Shown: piece after piece, positions 53,758-63,066 of the stretch | Layout: every line of letters starts with the position of its first letter | Position numbering within the stretch: position 1 is the first letter of the stretch | DNA from: Salinicola socius | GTDB lineage: Bacteria; Pseudomonadota; Gammaproteobacteria; Pseudomonadales; Halomonadaceae | DNA: 64,000 nt | NCBI RefSeq assembly: GCF_001937195.1 | Contig: NZ_MSDO01000004.1 | Location: 156,686-220,685, forward strand | Reading direction: 5' to 3' | The notes under the pieces: generated by a model | Database searches by the model: none | The model's input: the letters and a program-made list of their open reading frames with translations, nothing else | Told to the model about the DNA's origin: nothing | Program-made: the position numbers and the translations under genes

Positions 53758-54145
53758 GTGCCGGTCTCCGGACTCTTGCGCGATGACGCTGGGTCATCCG
53801 ACACGCACGCCTTCCCATGTCGATGGACGTTCCCTTGACGCGTTGTCCATTCGATCACAGTGGCTGGATGGCCTGGCGGCGCATCCTCGTGGTGTCCAAG
53901 GAAATGCCGAATAAATCGGCGAGCAGGATGAAGTGGGCGGCACTCCGTCGCAAGACGCACGGAGCACGGGAACCGGAGCCTATGGGGTATAGGTGAGGAT
54001 TCCGAGCACCGCGCAATGCAGCGATTCGCCTGCGCAGTCATTTATGCAGTGTTTCCTAACGCGATTACCGTTGCGGGGGCAGTGCGGGGTTCTCACCCGC
54101 TTCCCGTGCACACGTCTCTCGACGCGCCGGATTGTCGCAGCTTCC
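53758..54145 (-). ncRNA. Cobalamin riboswitch in the btuB leader, with a long internal insert
   Basis: On the minus strand the conserved pieces occur in order. GGGAAGCGGGTGAGAACCC lies near 54105-54087, CTGCCCCCGCAACGGTAA near 54083-54065, AGCCACTGTG at 53866-53857, GGGAAGGCG near 53816-53808, and the B12 box GAGTCCGGAGACCGGC near 53774-53760. About 195 bases separate CCCGCAACGGTAA from AGCCACTG, where a few tens are usual. Rising B12 would lower btuB expression. The region from 53569 to 53757 is the expression platform, with a CACTGG/CCAGTG stem but no clear terminator. Confidence 0.9.
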
Positions 54146-54179
54146 ACGCGACAAGTGAATTCCGGATCGGCCCCAGCAA

Positions 54180-54207
54180 CCCCGCGACGGTGCTAACCGT
54201 CACGGGG
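54180..54207 (-). terminator. Hairpin across the stop of the MotB-like gene
   Basis: On the minus strand CCCCG plus GACGGT pairs with ACCGTC plus CGGGG, around a 4-nt loop with one mismatch. It spans the MotB-like TGA stop (54200-54202) and precedes the riboswitch. No U-run follows. Confidence 0.45.
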
Positions 54208-55087
54208 CTGACGAATCGGGCTCCTGGAGTACCAGTTCCACGCGGCGGTTGCTGGCTCGGCCGGCCGGGGTGTGGTTGTCGGCCAGGGGATGCGTCGAGG
54301 CGTAGCCGATCGCTCGCAGCCGATCGCCATCGATACCGGCCAGACGCAGAACCCGCACGACGGCGGAGGCGCGCGCGGCCGACAGTTCCCAGTTGGAGGG
54401 GAAGCGGGAGGTCGAGATGGGGACGCTGTCGGTGTGGCCTTCGACCGAGATGGTGCCCTTGAACTCCTCCAGCATCGGGATCAGCTTCTCGACCAGCTGT
54501 CGTCCGTTATCGCTGAGCCCGACGGCACTGCTGTCGAACAGCAGATGATCCTGAATGCGCAGGTTGAAGCCGTGGGGAATCGCCGTGACCTCGACGCCGT
54601 CGATCTGCGGCAGCACCGGCGCCGGTTCCGCATCGGGCAGATCGAACAGCGGCACGCTGAACGCCATCGGAGCGCCAGTCGTGACCTCGGCGAGGGCTGG
54701 CGACGATTGAAATGGCTCGACGGGGGGCGGCGTCGAGTCTGGAGAGTAAAAGCCGACGTCGCTCGCCAGCGGTGCCGGGGAGAGCTGACGCGGCGGCCGA
54801 TAGAACTCGCCGACGGTCGCCTGGGGGAGCCTGAGCGGCGGTGCCATCGCCGGAATGTGCAGCGGCAGTGCCGTGATCGCCGGGGTGTCGTCGACGTTGC
54901 GGTCGACGAGCTGGCCGCCGTAGAGCGCCAGCATCAGCACGAAGAACGTGATCAGCAGCATCAGCATGTCGAGATAGCTCATCAGCCACGAATCGCTCTC
55001 GCTGCCGTGCCCGGCGTCGTCGAAAGGGCCATCATCGAACAGCAGGTCGGCGAAGGGGCCGCCGGGAGAGATTGCGGCCTGACTCAT
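54200..55087 (-). CDS. MotB-like stator/OmpA-domain protein
   Basis: The 295-residue protein has one membrane helix at about 35-56 with the MotB-type channel aspartate, Asp40, in SYLDMLMLLITFFVLMLAL. A long Pro-rich periplasmic linker of about 100 residues follows. A C-terminal OmpA/MotB peptidoglycan-binding domain completes it (SVEGHTDSVPI, NWELSAARASAVVRVL, RASNRRVELVL). With the MotA-like partner it forms an ion-driven stator. No flagellar gene is near, so another rotary or force-transducing role is possible. The start overlaps the MotA-like stop (ATGA). Confidence 0.85.
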   Translation of the reverse strand: MSQAAISPGGPFADLLFDDGPFDDAGHGSESDSWLMSYLDMLMLLITFFVLMLALYGGQLVDRNVDDTPAITALPLHIPAMAPPLRLPQATVGEFYRPPRQLSPAPLASDVGFYSPDSTPPPVEPFQSSPALAEVTTGAPMAFSVPLFDLPDAEPAPVLPQIDGVEVTAIPHGFNLRIQDHLLFDSSAVGLSDNGRQLVEKLIPMLEEFKGTISVEGHTDSVPISTSRFPSNWELSAARASAVVRVLRLAGIDGDRLRAIGYASTHPLADNHTPAGRASNRRVELVLQEPDSSAP

Positions 55088-55902
55088 GCGGTCTCGGCCG
55101 ACGCATCGGCGGGTTGAGGCCGGCGGGGATCGCGCATTTCGTCGCGATGCTCGGCACGGTAGGTATTCAGTGCTTCCTCGATGAACGCCGGCAGCCGACG
55201 CTTGCTGACCATCGCGATACCTTCCAGGATCAGCGTCATCGCCATCAGCCGGGCCTCGGTGCGGCGTTCGAGCTTGACCGCGATCGGCTTGAACAGCAGG
55301 TTGGCCAGCAGAATGCCGTAGAAGGTCGACATCAGCGCCACGGCCAGGCGGGGCCCGATGACCGCAAGATCGCCGGCCTGGATCACCTCGAGCATGTTGA
55401 TCAGCCCGACCAGCGTGCCCAGCATGCCGAAGGCCGGCGCATAGACGGCCATCGTACGCAGTATCTGCGCCTCGGTACGCTCCTTGGCCTTGACCCGCAC
55501 CATGCGCCAGCGAAGCATCTCGCGGATCTCTTCCTCGCGGGTGTTGGCGATCACCATCTGCATGCCGGTGCGCAGGAACGGGTTGGTGGTGCTCTCGAGG
55601 GCGCCTTCGATGGCGCGGATATTGCCGCGGCTCCAGTGGCGCGACATGTCGATCAGCTGCTCGAGGTCGCTCTCCAGTTCGCTCGCCTGGGGTTCACGGC
55701 GGAACACCACGGCGATCTGGCGGCATAGCCGCTGCATCTCCTGAAGGGGGTAGCTGATGAAGCTGGCCGCCAGCGTGCCGGTGAGCACGATCGCCAACCC
55801 CGGCAGATTGAAGAAACTGCTCGGGGCCTGAGCGGTGAACAGCACGACGGTCGCCAATAGCAGCGCACTGGCGATGATGCCGATAAGCGTGGAGGGATTC
55901 AT
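55084..55902 (-). CDS. MotA/PomA-like stator protein
   Basis: The 272-residue membrane protein has four helices. Two are near the N-terminus (IGIIASALLLATVVLF, GLAIVLTGTLAASFISYP) and two are after the cytoplasmic loop (PAFGMLGTLVGLINML, LAVALMSTFYGILLANLLF with the conserved TFYG). This is the MotA/PomA signature. It pairs with the MotB-like gene. The ion (Na+ or H+) cannot be set from sequence alone. ATG 55902. No promoter was recognised in the 92-bp gap upstream. Confidence 0.87.
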   Translation of the reverse strand: MNPSTLIGIIASALLLATVVLFTAQAPSSFFNLPGLAIVLTGTLAASFISYPLQEMQRLCRQIAVVFRREPQASELESDLEQLIDMSRHWSRGNIRAIEGALESTTNPFLRTGMQMVIANTREEEIREMLRWRMVRVKAKERTEAQILRTMAVYAPAFGMLGTLVGLINMLEVIQAGDLAVIGPRLAVALMSTFYGILLANLLFKPIAVKLERRTEARLMAMTLILEGIAMVSKRRLPAFIEEALNTYRAEHRDEMRDPRRPQPADASAETA

Positions 55903-55994
55903 GAACGGCTCGCAACCTGGAAAACGGGCATGGTGCCCATCTTAAGCGCAGGAGCGTGCCGTCAAAGGCGCTAATTGGCGAGTGTATCAGGCGC

Positions 55995-56834
55995 TTATCG
56001 TTGGCGGTGGTTCATGACCGCAGCCGGGTCGAGCGACTTCTCTTCACTCCCTCGGCGCGCCGCGGTCTCCTCGGCATGAGTGACGAAGCGCGTGGGATCG
56101 TCGCTGATCACGCCGTCGACGCCCCAATCCCAGAGCTTCTCGAAAGTGACCGGGTCGTTGGCGGTATAGCAGAACAGCTTGATCTCCTCGTCGGCGATCT
56201 CCTGGGCACGCTTGATCTTCAGCTTGCGCCAATCCAGGTGAAGGCTGTAGGCCGACAGCCGTTCGGTTTCCTGCCACCAGCGCTTGGGCGCCTTGTCGTC
56301 GAGCACGCCAAGGCGTAGACGGTCGGGATCGGTTTCCAACGCTCTCGCGGCGGTCAACGCATGGCGGTCGAACGAGGAGACGATCAGCTTGTCGGCCGGC
56401 AGCACTGCCAGCGTCGGTGGCAGGGCAGCCTTGACCAGTTCGATGGCATTACGGCCGCGGCACACCTTGAGTTCCAGGTTGAGCCCCATGCCCAGACGCT
56501 GGATCAGCGTCAGCATCGCCTCCAGCGTGGCGATCGGCTCGCCACGATACTGGGCGCCGAACCAGCTGCCGGCATCCAGTTTGGCGGCGCTTTCGGCATT
56601 GAGCTTGAACAGCTTGCCTCGGCCGTTGGAACAGCGCTTCAAGCCGGCATCGTGCCAGATCACCGGCGTCCCGTCGCCGAGCAGTTGAACGTCGAGCTCG
56701 ACCCACTCGCAACCGGCGTCATGCGCGGCCTGAACCGCAGACAGGGTATTCTCGGGCGCTCGCGCCGAGAGACCGCGATGGGCGATGTAGCGGGGTGTGT
56801 CGCCGCTGCTTGGGGGAGGCGAACTCTGTGTCAT
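55995..56834 (-). CDS. ugpQ: Cytoplasmic glycerophosphodiester phosphodiesterase
   Basis: The 279-residue TIM-barrel enzyme has the GDPD motifs YIAHRGLSARAPENT (catalytic His), ELDVQLLGDGTPVIWHD (metal Glu/Asp and second His) and LNLELKV. It hydrolyses glycerophosphodiesters to glycerol-3-phosphate and an alcohol. No signal peptide is present, which fits cytoplasmic UgpQ rather than periplasmic GlpQ. ATG 56834 has GGAG about 11 bases upstream. It appears to be a single gene. Confidence 0.92.
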   Translation of the reverse strand: MTQSSPPPSSGDTPRYIAHRGLSARAPENTLSAVQAAHDAGCEWVELDVQLLGDGTPVIWHDAGLKRCSNGRGKLFKLNAESAAKLDAGSWFGAQYRGEPIATLEAMLTLIQRLGMGLNLELKVCRGRNAIELVKAALPPTLAVLPADKLIVSSFDRHALTAARALETDPDRLRLGVLDDKAPKRWWQETERLSAYSLHLDWRKLKIKRAQEIADEEIKLFCYTANDPVTFEKLWDWGVDGVISDDPTRFVTHAEETAARRGSEEKSLDPAAVMNHRQR

Positions 56835-57057
56835 GCGTCTGTTATCTCCGGCGATGGCCTACGAGAAGGTGGTCGCCACGGGGCGGATAGAGAAATTCGG
56901 TGGTCGAGGCGGGGGTTCCCCACAACCACGTTCGACCTTCATCTACGGCGATGCCGTCGTCAAGACAAGTCGACCACAATATTTTGACAGATTGTCGATG
57001 CGTCGTGGGCAGCAGAGACGGGCAGCCGGGGATCGACAAAACGATTGCCGCATTAAA

Positions 57058-57078
57058 GCAAATGATTCTCATTTGTTG
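57058..57078 (+). promoter_or_regulatory. Fur box of the siderophore operon
   Basis: GCAAATGATTCTCATTTGTTG contains AAATGA-TTC-TCATTT, a near-symmetric match to the Fur consensus. It overlaps the -35 of the promoter that follows. Iron-dependent repression of the whole operon is inferred. The rest of the 346-bp gap (56835-57180) holds no gene. Confidence 0.8.
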
Positions 57079-57105
57079 ATGTTTTTGCATATTGTTTGCA
57101 ATAAT
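57076..57105 (+). promoter_or_regulatory. Sigma-70 promoter of the siderophore operon
   Basis: TTGATG (57076-57081) and AATAAT (57100-57105) are 18 bases apart, in an AT-rich stretch that stands out from its GC-rich surroundings. The start codon is 75 bp downstream. Confidence 0.6.
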
Positions 57106-57180
57106 CCCCCGCCATCGGACGCAAGCCTCCTGAGGCGGCGCCCGAGATCACTAGAAAAATAGCGAAGCAAGGGGGGGAAC

Positions 57181-59313
57181 ATGCGATCAAAGGTTACGGT
57201 CGTGGCGTGGGGAACACTGTCGATGCTGGTGGTGACACCGGCCGTCGCACTCGACTCGAACGGTCAGGAGCCGTTGATTGTCACCGCGACGCGCTCGGGT
57301 ACCGAGAAACAGAATTCTCCCCAGGTGGTCCGGGTGATCACGCGGGAGGAACTGGATCAGCAGCGACGCATTACCTCGGACTCTTCCGAAATACTGAGCA
57401 ACCTGCTACCGGACTATTCGCCGCCGCGCCAGAAAATGAGCGGCAGCGGCGAGACTCTTCGCGGGCGAACCCCGCTGGTGATGATCGATGGCATTCCTCA
57501 ATCCAATCCCCTGCGTCCTACCGGGCGGGAATTGCACACCATCGATTTCTCGATGATCGATCACATCGAGGTGATCAAGGGCGCTAACGCCACCAACGGC
57601 CTGGGCGCCGCCGGTGGCGTCATCAACCTCGTCACCAGGCGCCCCGAGCCGGGCTCGCTCAACCAGCATTTCGAAGCCCAGCTCACCACGCCGACGTCGG
57701 AGCTGAATTCAGACACCACCAGTTATCGCACCAACTACGGCGTCAGTGGCAACAAGGATGCAATCGATTATCTGTTCTCGCTGAGCTACGAAGATCAGGG
57801 GCTGTATCTGGATGGCGATGACGACGCCATTGGCGTCGATAATACCCAGGGCGATCTGATGGATTCACGCGCCTATGACGTGTTCGGCAAGGTCGCCTAC
57901 TGGTTAGACGATGACCGCCGGCTGCAGCTCAGCATCAATCACTATCGTCTCGAGGGGCAGAATCACTACGTCAGCGTCGCGGGCGATCGTGAAAACGGGG
58001 TACCCACCACCTCGAAGCGTGACGAGCCGGAAGGGAGTGCTCCCTACAACAGGGTCTGGACCACCGGCGTTACCTGGGACGACTACGACCTGGCCGGCAT
58101 GCACCTGAACGTGCTGGCGTTCTACCAGGACTACGAATCGCTGTTCGGGGCGACCGATTCGGGTACGTTTCAGGATCCCGATATCGCACCGGTCGGTACG
58201 CTCTACGACCAGACCATGGCGGAAACCAGCAAGTACGGCCTCAAGACGTCGTTGATCAAGGACGGGCTGTGGGACGATCGCATCAAGCTCACGTTGGGCC
58301 TGGACGTCATGCGCGACGATACCGAGCAGTATCTGTGGAGCACGGATCGAACCTACGTGCCCGAGATCCGGTACACCGATATTTCGCCTTTCGTGCAAAT
58401 GGACTTCAGCCCGATCGAGTCGCTGACCTTCTCGGCCGGCGCGCGCTATGAGTATGCCAAGCTCGATATCGACAGCTACCGGACAGTGGCCGCCAATAAC
58501 GGGGTCGATGTCGATGGTGGCTCGCCCGACTTCGACGAGACGCTCTATAACGCGGGTGTGGTATGGCGTCCCGTCGATGACTGGAGCCTGTTCGCCAACT
58601 ATTCGGAAGGGTTTGCGATTCCCGACGTCGGCCGCGTGCTGCGTGGCATCAATACGCCGGGGCAGTCAGTCGACAGCTTCGAGAATCTGCGCCCCATCGT
58701 CACGGACAATGTCGAAACCGGTGTGCGCTTCGACAACGGTCGTCTGAATGCCGAATTGTCGTACTACGTTTCATCGTCCGACTTCGGCACGCGTCTGACG
58801 ACACGGGACGACGCCTTCGTGATGCAACGCGAAAAAACAGAAATCGAGGGTATCGAAGCTTCCGTGGGCTACGAGTTTACCGACAGGCACTCGGGAAGAG
58901 TGGCCTATTCCCATACCCGGGGGCGCTACGACAGCGATAACAACGGCACGCTCGATTCCAGGCTCAACGGACTCAATGTCGCCCCCGACCGTTTGATCGC
59001 GAGCTGGTCCGCTCGATGGTCGCCGAAATGGACCTCGTTCCTGCAGGTCAATCACGCGTTCGACAAGAGCTTCGACGACAGCGCCAATGGCTGGGATACC
59101 GACTTCGACGGTTACACGCTGGTCGACGCCGCCGTCGGCTACCAGTTGCCGGTGGGCGAACTGAACGTCGGCATCGCCAACCTGTTCGACAAGCAGTACA
59201 TCACCTACTACTCCCAGAGTGCGCTCGACAGCCCCAGTGCCGATTACATGAACGACCGCTATTTCGCCGGTCGCGGACGGACGCTGTCCGTGGGCTACAG
59301 TGTCGACTTCTAA
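57181..59313 (+). CDS. TonB-dependent ferric-siderophore receptor
   Basis: The 710-residue precursor has a signal peptide (MLVVTPAVA), a TonB box EPLIVTATR and a plug domain (IDHIEVIKGANATNGLGAAGGVINLVTRRP). A barrel follows, ending in GRGRTLSVGYSVDF with the terminal Phe. Length and plug sequence resemble hydroxamate-type receptors such as IutA. The ligand is not certain. It is the first gene of an iron-uptake operon behind a Fur box. A run of G's (AAGGGGGGG) before ATG 57181 serves as ribosome site. No siderophore synthesis gene is present. Confidence 0.92.
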   Translation: MRSKVTVVAWGTLSMLVVTPAVALDSNGQEPLIVTATRSGTEKQNSPQVVRVITREELDQQRRITSDSSEILSNLLPDYSPPRQKMSGSGETLRGRTPLVMIDGIPQSNPLRPTGRELHTIDFSMIDHIEVIKGANATNGLGAAGGVINLVTRRPEPGSLNQHFEAQLTTPTSELNSDTTSYRTNYGVSGNKDAIDYLFSLSYEDQGLYLDGDDDAIGVDNTQGDLMDSRAYDVFGKVAYWLDDDRRLQLSINHYRLEGQNHYVSVAGDRENGVPTTSKRDEPEGSAPYNRVWTTGVTWDDYDLAGMHLNVLAFYQDYESLFGATDSGTFQDPDIAPVGTLYDQTMAETSKYGLKTSLIKDGLWDDRIKLTLGLDVMRDDTEQYLWSTDRTYVPEIRYTDISPFVQMDFSPIESLTFSAGARYEYAKLDIDSYRTVAANNGVDVDGGSPDFDETLYNAGVVWRPVDDWSLFANYSEGFAIPDVGRVLRGINTPGQSVDSFENLRPIVTDNVETGVRFDNGRLNAELSYYVSSSDFGTRLTTRDDAFVMQREKTEIEGIEASVGYEFTDRHSGRVAYSHTRGRYDSDNNGTLDSRLNGLNVAPDRLIASWSARWSPKWTSFLQVNHAFDKSFDDSANGWDTDFDGYTLVDAAVGYQLPVGELNVGIANLFDKQYITYYSQSALDSPSADYMNDRYFAGRGRTLSVGYSVDF

Positions 59314-59364
59314 ACGGCCCGGCAAGCGAGCTGATCCTGGGGACCTGTGGCAGGCAAGGGCGCA

Positions 59365-60267
59365 ATGACGCGACGCGAGCTATTGGTCATGGCGCTGGCC
59401 CTGGGGGCGGCGCCGGGTGCGGCATTCGCCGCTGGCGACAAGCACGACGCTTCCTCGCCACGCATCGTGACGCTGTTTCAGGGCGCTACCGATACCGCGG
59501 TGGCGCTCGGCGTGACGCCGGTCGGGGTGGTGGAGTCGTGGCAGGACAAGCCGATCTATCCCTATCTGCGACAGGCGCTGTCCGGCGTCACTCTGGTAGG
59601 GCTCGAGACCCAGCCCAGTCTCGAGGATATCGCGCTGCTGGCTCCTGATCTGATTGTCGCCTCGCGGTTCCGGCATCAGCGCATTGCGCCGCTGCTGTCG
59701 GCGCTGGCGCCGGTGCTGATGCTCGACGATATCCACCGATACCGGCGTACATTGCATACCATGGCTCGTGCGCTTCATCGGGAGGGACAAGCGGCGGCGC
59801 TGTCGCATACGTTGATGCAACGCATGACGACGCTGCGTCGGCGGTTGGATAGCCGCTTCGGCGACCGCTGGCCGTTGACGGTGTCGTTGCTAGACGTTCG
59901 CCCTGGCGAAATCCGTAGTTATCTGGCGTCGAGCTTCGGAGGATCGGTACTGGCCGAGCTCGGTTTCGTGTGGAACCTGGCTTCCAGGGAGTCGTCCGGG
60001 GTGATGCTGCAGTTGGGTGGCGTCGAGAGCTTGCCGGCGATTGATGCCGATGTCTTTTTCATTCTGCATCGCAGGAGCCAATCCGCGGAGACGCACTATC
60101 GTCGCTTGCGTGAGCATCCGCTTTGGCAGCGCCTGTCGGCGGTTCGCCAGAATCGTGTATGGGAGGTCGATCCGGTCGCCTGGAGCCTGTCCGGGGGCGT
60201 TCTGGGAATCTTCGGCATTCTCGACGACCTGGATGCCTGGCTGGCATCAGGCGCTGGGCGCTCATGA
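59365..60267 (+). CDS. Periplasmic iron-siderophore binding protein (FecB/FhuD-like)
   Basis: The 300-residue precursor begins MTRRELLVMALALG, a Tat-like twin-arginine signal as in FhuD-type proteins. The binding fold follows: RIVTLFQGATDTAVALGVTPVGVV, LEDIALLAPDLIVASRFRH, and a C-terminal LREHPLWQRLSAVRQNRVWEV. ATG 59365 has AAGGG close upstream. GTG 59347, six codons earlier, is the alternative. It lies 51 bp after the receptor, and its stop overlaps the permease start (ATGA). Confidence 0.9.
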   Translation: MTRRELLVMALALGAAPGAAFAAGDKHDASSPRIVTLFQGATDTAVALGVTPVGVVESWQDKPIYPYLRQALSGVTLVGLETQPSLEDIALLAPDLIVASRFRHQRIAPLLSALAPVLMLDDIHRYRRTLHTMARALHREGQAAALSHTLMQRMTTLRRRLDSRFGDRWPLTVSLLDVRPGEIRSYLASSFGGSVLAELGFVWNLASRESSGVMLQLGGVESLPAIDADVFFILHRRSQSAETHYRRLREHPLWQRLSAVRQNRVWEVDPVAWSLSGGVLGIFGILDDLDAWLASGAGRS

Positions 60268-61250
60268 GTCTGCGACTGGTGGCGCTGGTGCTGGGTCTGC
60301 TGGCGGCGCTTGTGCTGAGCCTGATGGCAGGCGCGCACTGGCTGAGCCCAATCAAGGTGTGGCATGCCCTGTGGTCGCCTTCGGCGACAGACATCGACGA
60401 TCTGCTGATTCGGACGACGCGCCTGACGCGAACGCTGGTGGCGCTGGTCGTCGGCGCGGGTCTCGGCGTGGCGGGAGGCATCATGCAGACGCTGACGCGC
60501 AATCCACTGGCGTCTCCCGGCTTGCTGGGTATCAACGCCGGTGCGCTGTTCGTGGTGGTGTTACTCGTCACGCTGGGTTCCACCTTGCCGATCTGGGCGG
60601 CTGGCGCCGGTGCCTTCGTCGGTGCCGGGTTGGCCGCGGCAATGGTGTGGTGGATCGCCATGCGTCGCTCCAGTCAGGCGGGGCCGTTGCGCCTGATTCT
60701 GGCCGGGGCGGCGCTGACCGCACTGTTCCATGCCTTTAGTCAGGCGCTTCTGGTGATTGATCAGCAGGGGCTGGATTCGGTCCTGTTCTGGCTGGCTGGA
60801 TCGGTATCCGCGCGGCCGTTGTCGGACATCTGGCCATTGATGCTGTTGTCCATGGTGGCGCTGTCGGCTTGCTGGCCGTTGTCGAGGCAGTGGAACGTGC
60901 TGGCTGCCGGAGAATCGGTTGCCGTGGGTGCTGGCGTGGCGATAGGCAGGTTACAGGGCGCGTCGGTGGTACTGATCGTCATACTGGCTGGCGCAGCGGT
61001 GGCCATGGCGGGAAACATCGCCTTCGTCGGGTTGATCGTCCCGCATGTGGCACGTCGGCTGGCGGGATCGGATCATCGTCACTGGTTGCCCGCCGCCGCG
61101 CTGGTGGGCGCGACGCTACTGCTGCTTGCGGACATCGCCGCGCGCACGCTGATCCTGCCCGGCGAAGTGCCGATCGGTGTGATGACCGCGCTGGTCGGGG
61201 CGCCGCTGTTCATGGGGCTCGTCAGACGTCAGGGGGACGTCAATGTCTGA
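60264..61250 (+). CDS. Iron-siderophore ABC permease 1 (FecC-like)
   Basis: The 328-residue FecCD/BtuC-family permease has about nine to ten helices. Family motifs are RTLVALVVGAGLGVAGGIMQTLTRNPLASPGLLGI near residues 53-90 and GNIAFVGLIVPHVARRLAGSDHR near 250-275, the latter contacting the ATPase. It pairs with the next gene as a heterodimer. ATG 60264 overlaps the binding-protein stop, so translation is coupled. Confidence 0.93.
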   Translation: MSLRLVALVLGLLAALVLSLMAGAHWLSPIKVWHALWSPSATDIDDLLIRTTRLTRTLVALVVGAGLGVAGGIMQTLTRNPLASPGLLGINAGALFVVVLLVTLGSTLPIWAAGAGAFVGAGLAAAMVWWIAMRRSSQAGPLRLILAGAALTALFHAFSQALLVIDQQGLDSVLFWLAGSVSARPLSDIWPLMLLSMVALSACWPLSRQWNVLAAGESVAVGAGVAIGRLQGASVVLIVILAGAAVAMAGNIAFVGLIVPHVARRLAGSDHRHWLPAAALVGATLLLLADIAARTLILPGEVPIGVMTALVGAPLFMGLVRRQGDVNV

Positions 61251-62271
61251 GATCGGCGCGTTACGGATAGGCGCATTTTCCCGCGCGGTCGTCTGGCGAT
61301 CGTGGCGTCGCGTGGCTATCGTCGCCATGCTGTTGGGGCTCGCCCTTGTGGCATGCCTGTCGCTCGGCAAGGTGCCGTTGCCACCTCACGAGTTGAGGGC
61401 AGCGCTGATGGCGCCCGGCAGCGACATCGGTTTGATCGTATGGCAGCTGCGTCTGCCGCGAACGCTGCTGGGTGTCATGGCGGGCGGCGCGCTGGCGCTC
61501 TCCGGATGGTTGCTGCAGCAGGTCGTTCGCAATCCTCTGGCCTCACCCGATACGCTGGGCGTGACCGGCGGGGCCAGCGCCGGGGCGGTCTGTTATCTGG
61601 CCTTTCTGGCCAGTACGCTCGGCAGCACCTGGCTGCCGTTGGCGGCTGCGACCGGTGCGCTCACCGCGGTGGGATTGGTATACGCAATGGCATGGCAGCA
61701 GGGTGTGACACCGTTACGCTTGGTGCTGATGGGCATCGGTCTCTCCGCCATGCTGGCGGCGGTGACGACGTTCGTGCTGCTATCCAGCCCCTTGTCTACC
61801 ACGCTGTCGGCCTACGTCTGGTTGACCGGCAGTGTCTATGGCAGCAACTGGACCGAGGTTTTGCGACTGGCTTCGTGGTTCGCCGGTGCCTTGCTGATGA
61901 TGGTGCCGTTGATGCGCTTCGCGTTGCTGGCGTCGCTGGACGACGCGTTGGCAGTCGGCATCGGCGTGCGAGTGCAGTTGTCGCGGGGAACGTTAACGTT
62001 GCTCGCGGCGGGGCTGGCAGGCATCGCGGTCGCCTGGGGGGGCGCCATCGCTTTCGTCGGCCTGGTGGCGCCACATCTGGCGAGGCGTCTGGTGCCTGGA
62101 CCGGGGGCTGCACAGATCGTCATGGCGAGCATGATCGGTAGCGTGATGGTCATCTTGGCGGACCTGCTGGGACGTACGCTTTTTCTACCGCTGGATCTAC
62201 CCGCCGGCATTTTCGTGGCGGCCGTCGGGGCGCCGTTTTTTCTTGGTCTTCTGATTTGGCAGGTACGCTGA
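61243..62271 (+). CDS. Iron-siderophore ABC permease 2 (FecD-like)
   Basis: The 342-residue permease repeats the family plan. It has LPRTLLGVMAGGALALSGWLLQ followed by VVRNPLASPDTLGVTGGASAG, and WGGAIAFVGLVAPHLARRLVPG as the coupling-helix region. It forms the membrane channel with permease 1. ATG 61243 overlaps the preceding gene by eight bases. Only 3 bp separate it from the ATPase gene. Confidence 0.93.
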   Translation: MSEIGALRIGAFSRAVVWRSWRRVAIVAMLLGLALVACLSLGKVPLPPHELRAALMAPGSDIGLIVWQLRLPRTLLGVMAGGALALSGWLLQQVVRNPLASPDTLGVTGGASAGAVCYLAFLASTLGSTWLPLAAATGALTAVGLVYAMAWQQGVTPLRLVLMGIGLSAMLAAVTTFVLLSSPLSTTLSAYVWLTGSVYGSNWTEVLRLASWFAGALLMMVPLMRFALLASLDDALAVGIGVRVQLSRGTLTLLAAGLAGIAVAWGGAIAFVGLVAPHLARRLVPGPGAAQIVMASMIGSVMVILADLLGRTLFLPLDLPAGIFVAAVGAPFFLGLLIWQVR

Positions 62272-62274
62272 CCC

Positions 62275-63066
62275 ATGACGACGATCGCCGCGCATGAACT
62301 CAGCTTGGGTTATCAGCGACAAAAGATTCTACACGAGCTGTCTCTGGTGTTGCCGGAAGGCCGGGTATCCGTGCTCGTTGGCAGCAACGGCTGCGGCAAG
62401 AGTACGCTGCTGAAGGCGCTGGCGCGCCTGTTGACGCCGTGGCAGGGCAACGTGATTCTCGAGGGATACGACATCCAGCAGCAGCCGACCAAGGCCGTGG
62501 CGAGGTTACTGTCGCTGTTGCCGCAGCATCCGGTGGCACCGGAAGGAATTACCGTGCGTCAGCTGGTGCGGCTGGGCCGTCATCCGCATCAAGGCTGGCT
62601 GGCGCAATGGTCGGAGCAGGACGAGCGCAAGGTCGAAGAAGCGCTGACGCGCACCGAACTGAACGCGTTTGCGGAGCGTCGTGTCGAGACTCTCTCCGGC
62701 GGACAGCGCCAGCGCGCCTGGATCGCCATGGCGGTGGCCCAGGATACTCCCTTGATGCTGCTCGACGAGCCGACATCTTTCCTCGACTTGGCTCACCAGA
62801 TGGAAGTGCTGGAGTTGTTGGCCAGTCTCAACCGAGAGTCGGGAAAGACCATCGTCATGGTGCTTCACGATCTCAATCTGGCGTGTCGCTACGCCGATCA
62901 TATCGTGGCGATGCGCGAGGGCCGTATACTCGCGCAGGGTACACCCCATGAGGTGATCACCCGTGAGCGGGTCAAGGAGATCTTCCACCTCGACTGTCAG
63001 GTCATCGACGATCCCTATTTCCATACGCCGCTGTGTATTCCGTTTGCCAGGCGGGAGGATGCATGA
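62275..63066 (+). CDS. Iron-siderophore ABC transporter ATPase (FecE/FhuC-like)
   Basis: The 263-residue ATPase has Walker A GSNGCGKSTLL near residues 36-46, Q-loop LLPQHP, signature ETLSGGQRQRAWIAMA, Walker B LMLLDEPTSFLDL and H-loop VLHDLN. All catalytic residues are intact. It drives import by the two permeases. The stop overlaps the start of the FhuF-like gene (ATGA). Confidence 0.95.
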   Translation: MTTIAAHELSLGYQRQKILHELSLVLPEGRVSVLVGSNGCGKSTLLKALARLLTPWQGNVILEGYDIQQQPTKAVARLLSLLPQHPVAPEGITVRQLVRLGRHPHQGWLAQWSEQDERKVEEALTRTELNAFAERRVETLSGGQRQRAWIAMAVAQDTPLMLLDEPTSFLDLAHQMEVLELLASLNRESGKTIVMVLHDLNLACRYADHIVAMREGRILAQGTPHEVITRERVKEIFHLDCQVIDDPYFHTPLCIPFARREDA

